Shown here one piece after another: positions 1 to 5,316 of a stretch of 6,006 nt of DNA. A program made the position numbers and the translations under genes. The notes beneath the pieces were generated by a model. The model had not been told where the DNA came from. It did not search any database and saw only the letters and a program-made list of their open reading frames with translations. Position 1 is the first letter of the stretch, and every line of letters begins with the position of its first letter. Source of the DNA: a bacterium (GTDB lineage: Bacteria; Atribacterota; JS1; SB-45; 34-128); NCBI GenBank assembly GCA_018903015.1, contig JAHIPR010000269.1:1-6006 (forward strand), given 5' to 3'.

Positions 1-42
1 ACATCCTAATTAATATTTTCACTATTAAGAATTTCGACGAAC

Positions 43-81
43 TAATTCAATAATCCTTTTTTTGCTAAAATAATTCAATAA
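43..81. repeat. Short direct repeat pair, 11 bp
   Basis: The 11-base word TAATTCAATAA occurs at 43-53 and again at 71-81, with 17 bases between the copies. The surrounding sequence is very AT-rich, so a chance origin or simple slippage is possible. No function is evident. Confidence 0.3.
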
Positions 82-120
82 AAACAATAAAGCCCTTCAG
101 CAAAATGCCTGAAAGGCTTT
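61..120 (-). terminator. Candidate intrinsic terminator
   Basis: The arms 89-100 and 109-120 form a 12-bp stem with one mismatch (AAAGCC-TTCAG type) around an 8-base loop. Read on the minus strand, the stem is followed by a T-rich stretch (ATTGTTTTTATTG, 88 down to about 76). That is the arrangement expected for a factor-independent terminator of minus-strand transcripts coming from the right. On the plus strand the stem is followed by GTTTGT, which is weaker. It could act in both directions. Confidence 0.45.
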
Positions 121-243
121 GTTTGTAAGGGTGGTGGAGGCTAGTAGACGAGTTTCGCAACTTTTGTATGAATGATAAAACTGAAAAAATATATCATAAG
201 TTAGAAGAAGCAATTGGTGTCTGTTAGGATTTAAAAAATAATA

Positions 244-281
244 AAAAGGGTAAAAACCTCAATTAAGAAGTCCTACCTTTT
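244..281 (-). terminator. Weak hairpin with T-rich tail
   Basis: On the minus strand AAAAGGTA (281-274) can pair with TACCCTTTT (252-244) with one bulged base around a loop of about 21 bases. A T-rich tail follows (TTTTTATTATTTTTT, below 248). The large loop makes it a weak terminator candidate for the gene remnant at 374-514. Confidence 0.25.
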
Positions 282-321
282 GATTTCCTTAACTCCCATT
301 TCACCTTTATTAAAGGGGTGC

Positions 322-341
322 AGGGGGCCAGCAAGCCCCCT
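322..341. repeat. GC-rich hairpin, 7-bp stem
   Basis: The arms AGGGGGC (322-328) and GCCCCCT (335-341) pair perfectly around a 6-base loop. It lies about 33 bases downstream of the stop codon of the DUF1566-like remnant on the minus strand. No T-run follows on either strand, so it is not a classical intrinsic terminator. An adjoining imperfect hairpin (CACCTTTA / TAAAGGGGTG, 303-320) makes this a small double-hairpin cluster. It could protect an mRNA 3' end or be a dispersed repeat. Confidence 0.4.
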
Positions 342-373
342 ACCAGACCATTAATAGTTAAATAGATAAATGG

Positions 374-514
374 TTAAAAAGCCCGGACAACCCGAACCCA
401 TACGCTGGATTTCTTATTGCTGCCGTACTGATAACCATCACTGAAATTCTGGGGCCACGCGCCATCAGTAGTGCGTTCTGACGAACTCCAATAGCCGGTG
501 TCCGCAAAACCACC
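374..514 (-). pseudogene. C-terminal remnant of a DUF1566 / Fib_succ_major-type protein
   Basis: The minus strand encodes GGFADTGYWSSSERTTDGAW followed by about 25 residues ending in VRVVRAF and a TAA stop at 374-376. The succession YWSSSE, then a Trp in a short Asp/Gly stretch, then FSDGYQ, then a terminal VR.VRAF is the signature of the C-terminal end of DUF1566 and Fibrobacter-succinogenes-major-paralogous-type domains of bacterial surface proteins. Only about 47 codons remain. The frame is closed by an in-frame stop at 536-538, and the residues between that stop and about 514 (ILKCFGV) do not look like the family. There is no start codon or ribosome binding site. I read it as the leftover tail of a longer deleted or rearranged gene. 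Family assignment comes from recognised motifs, not a search. Confidence 0.7.
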
Positions 515-519
515 AACTC

Positions 520-600
520 CGAAGCATTTAAGGATTTATCTAACTTATTAATTGGTAAGTCTTAAGTTAAAAATAAGTACAAACTATTAACAATGCTTCG
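520..600. repeat. Nested inverted repeats
   Basis: CGAAGCATT (520-528) and AATGCTTCG (592-600) are perfect 9-base inverted copies. Inside them TAACTTA (541-547) and TAAGTTA (563-569) form a second, 7-base inverted pair. The pairs nest concentrically over 81 bases, between the DUF1566-like remnant and the DUF4177-like gene. This could be the footprint of an excised element, a recombination site or an RNA fold. No transposase gene is nearby. Confidence 0.4.
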
Positions 601-631
601 ATTGATAGTATACGGAATACTAATGCATTGT

Positions 632-883
632 TTACTTCATAAATATAAAGCAACCTACTTGCATTTGTTCAATAGCAACGAGTTCCCAACCGTCCTCGGC
701 ATAGTTGTTAAGCAATGACTCAATTTTTTCGGCATCGAACAGATTCCCGATATCCACTGCCTTATATTGAATATTCCTTGCAGCGTTAGTGACCGAAGGC
801 GACACAAAAAGCACTATAAGATTTATTACTAATAAAGATGCGATCACAAGAAGTATTACTTTAATAAACAAATTTTTCTTCAT
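632..883 (-). CDS. Small membrane-anchored DUF4177-like protein
   Basis: This 83-residue protein starts with ATG behind AAGGAG (891-896) at 7 bases, so the start is well supported. Residues 1-6 are basic (MKKNLF.K) and about 8-28 form one hydrophobic segment, acting as either an N-terminal anchor or an uncleaved signal; ATNAA-like residues (about 32-35) offer a possible cleavage point. The remaining 48 residues have a YKAVDIG strand, a helix (AEKIESLLNNYAEDG) and the GWELVAI motif. That is the layout of DUF4177 and related small domains, in which 'YK.V....LE..LN.....GWELV' is typical. The function of the family is unknown. The ending after GCFIFMK is slightly short for the family. It is probably an envelope-facing small protein. 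Promoter elements upstream are not clear; a TATAGA at 913-918 lacks a convincing -35. Confidence 0.75.
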   Translation of the reverse strand: MKKNLFIKVILLVIASLLVINLIVLFVSPSVTNAARNIQYKAVDIGNLFDAEKIESLLNNYAEDGWELVAIEQMQVGCFIFMK

Positions 884-928
884 GGTTTTTCTCCTTTCTG
901 AAAAAACATGCTCTATAATGGTTTTTCT
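882..928. repeat. 11-bp direct repeat at the start of the DUF4177-like gene
   Basis: ATGGTTTTTCT occurs at 882-892 and at 918-928. On the minus strand it reads AGAAAAACCAT; the downstream copy includes part of the start codon region and the ribosome binding site spacer. It is short and low in complexity, so it may be chance or a small local duplication of the leader. Confidence 0.3.
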
Positions 929-949
929 AAAATACAGAAATTCATAAAG

Positions 950-1144
950 CTATAAATTACGAGACGCGGATTTTAGCATAGTGGACATTTTATTTTCATA
1001 TAAAAATACCCACTTTATTTTTAATAACATTTTCCTAATTCCCGGTAGTATTTTATAATTGGTATTTATATCTCCAATCCTTCCAGAATCAATCCACTCT
1101 TTTATTATTTCTCTCCTCTTTTCTTCTAAGACAACCTCGAGCAA
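950..1144 (-). CDS. Doubtful small ORF, unrecognised
   Basis: This 64-residue frame would begin at TTG (1142-1144) and has no AGGAGG-like site at a proper distance. The frame is open a further 13 codons upstream, to a TAA near 1183. The N-terminal half (LEEKRREIIKEWIDSGRIGD) looks like a charged helix and is protein-like. The C-terminal half (KMLLKIKWVFLYENKMSTML) is basic and nondescript. I recognise no family. It sits where a protein partner of the neighbouring structured RNA would be expected, but it has no IscB HNH/RuvC motif and no reverse transcriptase motif (no YADD). It may be a gene fragment left by rearrangement or a chance frame. Confidence 0.25.
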   Translation of the reverse strand: MLEVVLEEKRREIIKEWIDSGRIGDINTNYKILPGIRKMLLKIKWVFLYENKMSTMLKSASRNL

Positions 1145-1210
1145 TTTTGAAGGTTTTCCGCTAAAAGATACCGAATTATTGAGTTAGCACATGTGTATTT
1201 TATTTATTTT

Positions 1211-1430
1211 AAGACAGGGTTTTCACCTGCTAAATACCATAACCTAAGCCTTGCCGCACGAACAACCGTCCCTTGTTGTAGTATTACTTACTTGCTTGAC
1301 GGGCTTGACCAACCTTTGTCAGTGGGTTTCACAGCTTAGGTTACTCACCACCGTTCCACTCAATTAACCGGCACTATCTTTTACTATTTCGGGACTTTCA
1401 CCCTATAATTAAAGCGACCTTTGCAGGCAT
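1211..1430 (-). ncRNA. Structured RNA element, HEARO/omega-RNA-like (alternatively group II intron domain I remnant)
   Basis: About 220 bases with no coding capacity are packed with paired segments. Reading the minus strand: hairpin GGGTGAAAGTCCC (1403-1391); stem CCGGTT/AACGG with one bulge (1371-1351); and a perfect 10-bp long-range stem GTGAG-side TAACCTAAGC (1343-1334) with GCTTAGGTTA (1249-1240). Inside the long stem lie a TGAC/GTCA hairpin (1321-1306) and an AACAA/TTGTT hairpin (1277-1261), then GTGCGGCAAG. The element ends with a CAGG/CCTG hairpin (1229-1215). The motifs GGGTGAAAGTCCC, TAGTGCC and GTGCGGCAAG, the size, and an ATGA at the 5' boundary (1434-1431) recall HEARO RNAs, the omega RNAs of IscB. 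GGGTGAAAGTCCC also occurs in group II intron domain I, but I see no GTGYG 5' end, no domain V and no intron protein. No IscB gene follows, so if it is an omega RNA it is a stand-alone one. The assignment is from memory of motifs; structure is the firmer claim. Confidence 0.5.
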
Positions 1431-1432
1431 TC

Positions 1433-1523
1433 ATTTCAGATAACGTTTCCGATGTATAAGAAGTTTGGCGAAGCTGAATTTGGACAAAGCAAAGATAGTC
1501 TTTTACCCCGTGTTAGGTGAAGT
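1433..1523. repeat. attC-like imperfect inverted repeat
   Basis: The ends ATTTCAGATAAC (1433-1444) and GTTAGGTGAAGT (1512-1523) are inverted copies matching at 9 of 12 positions over 91 bases. The right end contains GTTAGGT (1512-1518), which fits the GTTRRRY core of integron attC sites. The left end, AGATAAC (1438-1444), only partly fits RYYYAAC. The inside is weakly self-complementary (GTATAAGA 1455-1462 against TCTTTTAC near 1499-1506). It lies 59 bases beyond the stop of the TM2 gene, the position an attC site would occupy in a gene cassette. No integrase is in the window. A dispersed inverted repeat of another origin is an equally fair reading. Confidence 0.35.
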
Positions 1524-1582
1524 TACAGCATCGCTGTCTTCTAGTTTCATTTCTGAAATACTAATGACTATTATCTAAATTT

Positions 1583-1861
1583 TTAACTTTTACCACGCTT
1601 CCAAGGCGTTTTTAGTACATTATCATCTGCATCTCGAAGTCTACCCATAGACAGCAATATTATATCCACTAAATACCATATTCCCACCCCACCAACAGTT
1701 AAAAGCTTTAAAATACCTAATCCCACATAGCCTAAATAGAATCTGTCAACCCCAAGATAACCAAGAAAAACCGAGAGGCAAATGGCAACAACCCAATTCT
1801 TATCACTTTCGCCTACTTTTTCTAATGCATATATCCAATTTTCTCGGTTTTTCTTATTCAT
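1583..1861 (-). CDS. TM2-domain membrane protein
   Basis: This 92-residue protein starts with ATG and has a modest AAAGGG site (1867-1872) 5 bases upstream. A charged, soluble N-terminus of about 20 residues is followed by two membrane helices (about 22-38 and 44-72) separated by [16 protein letters not shown]. The short turn with the D-R-F motif, the glycine-rich second segment and the aspartate in WYLVDIILL define the TM2 domain. TM2 proteins are small two-helix inner-membrane proteins found throughout bacteria and eukaryotes; the bacterial role is unknown. The tail ([20 protein letters not shown]) is polar and basic. The gene lies 96 bases after the 126-residue membrane protein gene and may share its transcript. 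An attC-like repeat follows its stop codon, which raises the possibility that it is a captured cassette. Confidence 0.88.
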   Translation of the reverse strand: MNKKNRENWIYALEKVGESDKNWVVAICLSVFLGYLGVDRFYLGYVGLGILKLLTVGGVGIWYLVDIILLSMGRLRDADDNVLKTPWKRGKS

Positions 1862-1957
1862 GGTTTCCCTTTCAGCAGGCCAATAAATAATTTACTGCTT
1901 AGTTTTTAAAAGCCTAAACAATATATGCACAAAAGACTACTAGCACTAAAGTAAATC

Positions 1958-2338
1958 TTATTTGACCAATATTGCCGATTCTACATCAGGTAATGCACTT
2001 AAGAATTTTTTAGCAAGCTTTTTTGCTTGTTTTGGATACCGAATGATTACTTCTGTACCTTTAGAATCTAAAGAAGCGCTTACCACAATATTTTGGAGTC
2101 TATACATTTTACGAATCACTATAAAGTAAAATATCAAACCAGGTAAAATGAAAAAAGCAAAGCCGATAATCATGAGAAACATCGTTCCCCACGGGATGGG
2201 TGGCTTCCCCTCAAATGTTGCAACTTTTGCAGAATGTGTCCTTGCTTTCCATCTCTCGCCAGGGAAGAAAATAACTGCCCGCTCTATAGTTTCTTCAGGT
2301 GATAAGCTTGTAATAGCTGTATTTACTATTTCTGCCAT
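1958..2338 (-). CDS. Unrecognised small membrane protein
   Basis: This 126-residue protein has an ATG start behind AAAGGAGG (2346-2351 core) at 7 bases, an excellent site. Residues 1-47 are soluble and mixed, with an IERAVIFFPGERWKART stretch. Residues about 50-76 are strongly hydrophobic with a central LPG, which could be one long helix or a tight hairpin, followed by positive charges (RKMYR). The C-terminal part reads as two beta strands (NIVVSASLD, TEVIIRYP) and an amphipathic helix (AKKLAKKFLSALP). The layout suggests a cytoplasmic or surface alpha/beta tail tethered to the membrane. I do not recognise a named family. The neighbours are a lipoprotein remnant upstream and a TM2 protein downstream, so an envelope role is likely but unproven. 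The plus-strand frame over its first half is a shadow. Confidence 0.8.
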   Translation of the reverse strand: MAEIVNTAITSLSPEETIERAVIFFPGERWKARTHSAKVATFEGKPPIPWGTMFLMIIGFAFFILPGLIFYFIVIRKMYRLQNIVVSASLDSKGTEVIIRYPKQAKKLAKKFLSALPDVESAILVK

Positions 2339-2551
2339 GACTTAACCTCCTTTCATGAAAGTCAAATGCAAATTTTTTTCTATGGGGTTTCATTAACTTT
2401 TCACCTTTATTTTCCCCATCTTAGAATTCTTGATCATCCTTCTATTCATGCCAATTTATCAAGACATATCATAAAATTTGATATAGTACCCTCTAACCTT
2501 CTAAAAAGATCGCTCCCTATAAACTGGGACATTAGGGGTTAATCAGAGCTG

Positions 2552-2727
2552 TCATGTGCCGTCTTTTTTAATTTCTAAGACCTGTTGTACATTCTTCATA
2601 CTGCGCACGTCATAGACCGTCTGCTCTGAAATATACTTGCCCACATATTTACTTTCACTTTTGGTGCACCCAGCTATTGTTATTGCTACCAAAACCAGAA
2701 TTACTATCACAAAAAAAATCTCTTCAT
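2552..2727 (-). pseudogene. Short lipoprotein gene, frameshifted in a T8 run
   Basis: An ATG (2725-2727) follows AGGAGG (2734-2739) at 6 bases, an ideal start, yet the frame stops after six codons because of the run of eight T (2711-2718). If the run had nine T (or six), the frame would continue for about 58 residues: MKRFF, a hydrophobic core VIVILVLVA, and the lipobox ITIAGC, giving a lipidated cysteine near residue 21. TKSESKYVGKYISEQ and VLEIKKDGT then follow, to a TGA at 2552-2554. The lipobox and the YVGKY...LEIKKDGT pattern resemble small lipoproteins of Gram-positive bacteria, in which such a segment usually continues (KDGTFYL), so the C-terminus may also be cut short. The gene could be broken, phase-variable through slippage in the T-run, or simply a sequencing error. 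It starts 44 bases after the propeller gene ends and probably shares its transcript. Confidence 0.65.
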
Positions 2728-2771
2728 TTTTCCCCTCCTTTCAACAGGCTCCTTCAGGTCCTTTAGGACGT

Positions 2772-4862
2772 CTAGTAGGTCGGCTTCGTTGCTTTTAACC
2801 AAGAGGGGTCCCAGTTATTGCCTTTGCCTTCGGTTATCTTTCTAATGATATTGGTACCGATACAGGTAATGAATATGTTAATGCTCTCGTTAATGTCCTC
2901 CTTTTTTCTGTGGCCAGAGAAGGCGATTGATGCCCCATCAGGAGACCAATCCAGACCTCCATACGACCAAATCTTCTTAGGAAGCTGAGTAGTATCTACA
3001 GCGGTATCAAAGCTTACAATGTCAAGCGGGCCACCATAGCGACGACCTTCTGGAAATGAGAGGGAATAACCTGGGTCGTTCCTAAATACGATCATTTGGC
3101 CCTCCGGAGACCATGATGGTTCGTTTCCAGACACAAATTTACCCTCCTTTAAATTTCGCAGACCAGTGCCGTCCATTTGCATTAGACAAATTCTATAGGG
3201 CCACCCCGAACTCCACTTACCTATAGCGAATGCAATTGTCGAGCTGTCGGGTGACACTGAAGGCTTAGAGAAGGAATTTTTTTCAGTCAGGAAGTGGAAA
3301 TTATGGACTCTGGCGCTAGCTGGGTCAATTGTTATTGAATGCTTGTCTGTCCCATCTGGCTTTACTATACAAATCTCGTGTGTCCCCTTTATGAATATGA
3401 TTTTCGAACTGTCCGCAAGCCAAGCTGGGTCGCGGCCTTCTGTCAGGAATCTTTGGTTCCTACCGTCCGCGGTTATAATATAAATACCCTGAGGTTGCCG
3501 ATCAGAAACGAACGCAATTTTTGTCCCATCTGGCGACCAAGCTGGTGACATATCAGCACTGGGATGATTTGTCAAATTGATCTGGTTTCTGCCGCATGCA
3601 TCAGTAACATATATCTCCCTATTGCCATCTCTGTCGGAGACAAAGGCAATCCTTCCTTGTTCGTAAGGGAGCGCATGAAACGTCTTCCCATCGGTGGTTG
3701 CTATATACCCCCCCTCAAAATCATACTGGTCATATCCTGTCTCTGGGCTATTGTATCGTAAAACGGGGAAACCGAGCCAACTCGCCTCAAAATTGAGACG
3801 CAAATATTCGCTGTGGGCAGCTCCCGAGATTGTAATCACTTGGTCAGTCCATACCCCACTTGTGATAACATATATACGGCCTTTCTCAAAACTCTGAAAG
3901 CGACCTGAGGCACTAGAGCCTTGAGTACCGGAGACAGATGTGAACTGCTCATTCTCAACGGGAAGACCCAAGGTAAAGCGTCCCTCCTTCCATTTCTCGT
4001 ATATTTTGTCCGAGACTACGGGAAAAGGAAGCAGCTTGCCAGGAGGCATCGGAAACACCTTAAATATGTGCTCGCCGGCCTTCCGGTCAACATACTCCAA
4101 CATTAATATTTTTGGCTGAGGAGGGGTCTCCTGAAGTGGTAGAGATACACTCACGGAGGTTTTGGACAGAGCAGCTACATCCTCAGTTAGGGATCCGCCC
4201 CAGGAAATTGTGCCATCCCTATTTTGTACCCCTAATCTTACCTCAGCTGGTAGTGGATTGTATTCTTTGTTTTCTATTGTAATTAGTAATTCCCAGGAAG
4301 GGACCTTTGGGATTGCTTGCTCCATTGTAAAGGAGAGCCATTTACCAAGCGGCACACTCTGGCCTTTGGTGATGGCGAGGTCACCAAAGTCGGTCATAAA
4401 CTGCGGTTGACCGAGCTTTACGTCTTTGAAGGGTACTTCCCTATCCCCTAGCCTGATCTTGACAATTGGAGCTACCTTGGGTATAGAGATGTCCACTTTA
4501 TCGACATAAGTAAAACCCTTCGGAAGAACATTTAGAACAACATCCGGGGCATTTTCTAAATCAACACTCAGGCTACCTTTATACTTATTCTCATGGTCAT
4601 CAATTAAACAAACCACAATTGATTGACGGCCTGAGTTACTATTACCAACTTTTGTAACGCTAAATTCCAAGTTAGCAGCATCTCCCTCTCTTTCTAAATT
4701 AATAAGAGTAACCATAAAATCACCTAATAATACTGTACAGGGTTCTTCTTTTGCTCTAACAGGAATTAAAATAAAGATAAATAAAAAAAGAATAATAATT
4801 ATTAGCTTAAAAATATTTAATTTAGGTTTATTAGTTTTTTTAAAATATTTTTCAGTTTTCAC
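2772..4862 (-). CDS. Exported LGFP-like / six-bladed TolB-type propeller protein
   Basis: This 696-residue protein starts at GTG (4860-4862), chosen because AGGAGG lies at 4871-4876, 8 bases upstream. A basic N-terminus (KTEKYFKKTNKPK) precedes a hydrophobic segment at about 18-35 ending VRA-KEE, a signal peptide with a plausible cleavage near 37 or else an anchor. Residues about 40-280 are beta-rich and Ig-like (LGDFMVTLINLER... LEFSVTKVG). Residues about 285-405 carry LGFP-repeat-like motifs (FTLGLPVENEQ, FEKGRIYV, WLGFPVLRYN, YDFEGGYI), known from cell-wall-associated proteins. From about 405 to 690 come six PD40/TolB-like blades with IAFVSDRDGN..IYV, SPAWSPDGTKIAF, SWSPEGQMIVF and LDWSPDGASIAF. 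TolB-type propellers bind proteins or peptides, and no catalytic triad is visible. There is no LPXTG or SLH anchor. It probably acts at the cell surface as a binding or scaffold protein; the ligand cannot be read. The plus-strand frames across it are shadows. Confidence 0.88.
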   Translation of the reverse strand: MKTEKYFKKTNKPKLNIFKLIIIILFLFIFILIPVRAKEEPCTVLLGDFMVTLINLEREGDAANLEFSVTKVGNSNSGRQSIVVCLIDDHENKYKGSLSVDLENAPDVVLNVLPKGFTYVDKVDISIPKVAPIVKIRLGDREVPFKDVKLGQPQFMTDFGDLAITKGQSVPLGKWLSFTMEQAIPKVPSWELLITIENKEYNPLPAEVRLGVQNRDGTISWGGSLTEDVAALSKTSVSVSLPLQETPPQPKILMLEYVDRKAGEHIFKVFPMPPGKLLPFPVVSDKIYEKWKEGRFTLGLPVENEQFTSVSGTQGSSASGRFQSFEKGRIYVITSGVWTDQVITISGAAHSEYLRLNFEASWLGFPVLRYNSPETGYDQYDFEGGYIATTDGKTFHALPYEQGRIAFVSDRDGNREIYVTDACGRNQINLTNHPSADMSPAWSPDGTKIAFVSDRQPQGIYIITADGRNQRFLTEGRDPAWLADSSKIIFIKGTHEICIVKPDGTDKHSITIDPASARVHNFHFLTEKNSFSKPSVSPDSSTIAFAIGKWSSGWPYRICLMQMDGTGLRNLKEGKFVSGNEPSWSPEGQMIVFRNDPGYSLSFPEGRRYGGPLDIVSFDTAVDTTQLPKKIWSYGGLDWSPDGASIAFSGHRKKEDINESINIFITCIGTNIIRKITEGKGNNWDPSWLKATKPTY

Positions 4863-5316
4863 CTATGTTCCCTCCTTTTTAATTTAATATAAATACTTTA
4901 GCTTAATTTTAGTTAATTTTAAGCTTGCTACCATAGGCATTCTAATAGTTATCTAAAATTAAAACATCTAAAGATTATATCTCAAAATTTTTGTTAATAG
5001 TCTTTTCTATAGACAAAGTTGTAGAGTGTTTAATTTCAAGTTTCTTACAAGTCTTTTTAAAGTCTTGATTCTCTATTTCACTTAATTTTCTTACTCATTA
5101 CTCAAACTACCCTTGGCATAGAACCAGGTCCTGTTAACTCCATTCTTTCTCACTCATTTGCCATTTTCTTTTTTGGTAGAATTTATTTTACGGAGGTCAT
5201 AGCATTAAATCAATTTCTTTTTCTCTACATAAATCTGTAAGCGCTACTTGAAGATACTACATAAAATAAATATATATAATTATCACATCGTAGACAAAAC
5301 ATAGCTAAACCTGCTT
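4863..5316. other. AT-rich intergenic spacer, 454 bases
   Basis: I found no convincing gene on either strand. The minus-strand leader of the propeller gene must lie here. A TATAAT at 4974-4979 (minus strand), about 111 bases before the GTG, is the best -10 candidate, but the matching -35 position reads GACTAT, so no promoter is called. The word CTACATAAA occurs twice (about 5225-5233 and 5257-5265), flanking a palindromic AGCGCT. No T-tailed hairpin is evident after the stop at 5317, so the upstream gene's termination point is unclear. Confidence 0.5.

Noticed and set aside
323..340. Intrinsic terminator at the GC-rich hairpin
   Set aside because: The stem is strong but no T-run follows on either strand.
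950..1144. IscB, TnpB or reverse transcriptase fragment
   Set aside because: No HNH, RuvC, zinc-ribbon or YADD-type motif is visible in the translation.
1211..1430. RNase P RNA, tmRNA or CRISPR array
   Set aside because: The GAAAGTCC-like word first suggested RNase P, but its other conserved boxes are absent; there is no tRNA-like end with a tag frame, and no regularly spaced direct repeats.
2148..2345. Plus-strand 65-codon frame
   Set aside because: It overlaps the well-supported minus-strand membrane protein gene, has no ribosome binding site, and its sequence is a mirror of that gene.
3339..4410. Several plus-strand frames of 61-82 codons
   Set aside because: All lie inside the propeller gene on the opposite strand, have no ribosome binding sites and no recognisable domains.
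4974..4979. TATAAT as the promoter of the propeller gene
   Set aside because: No acceptable -35 lies 16-18 bases upstream, and the region is so AT-rich that such hexamers are expected by chance.
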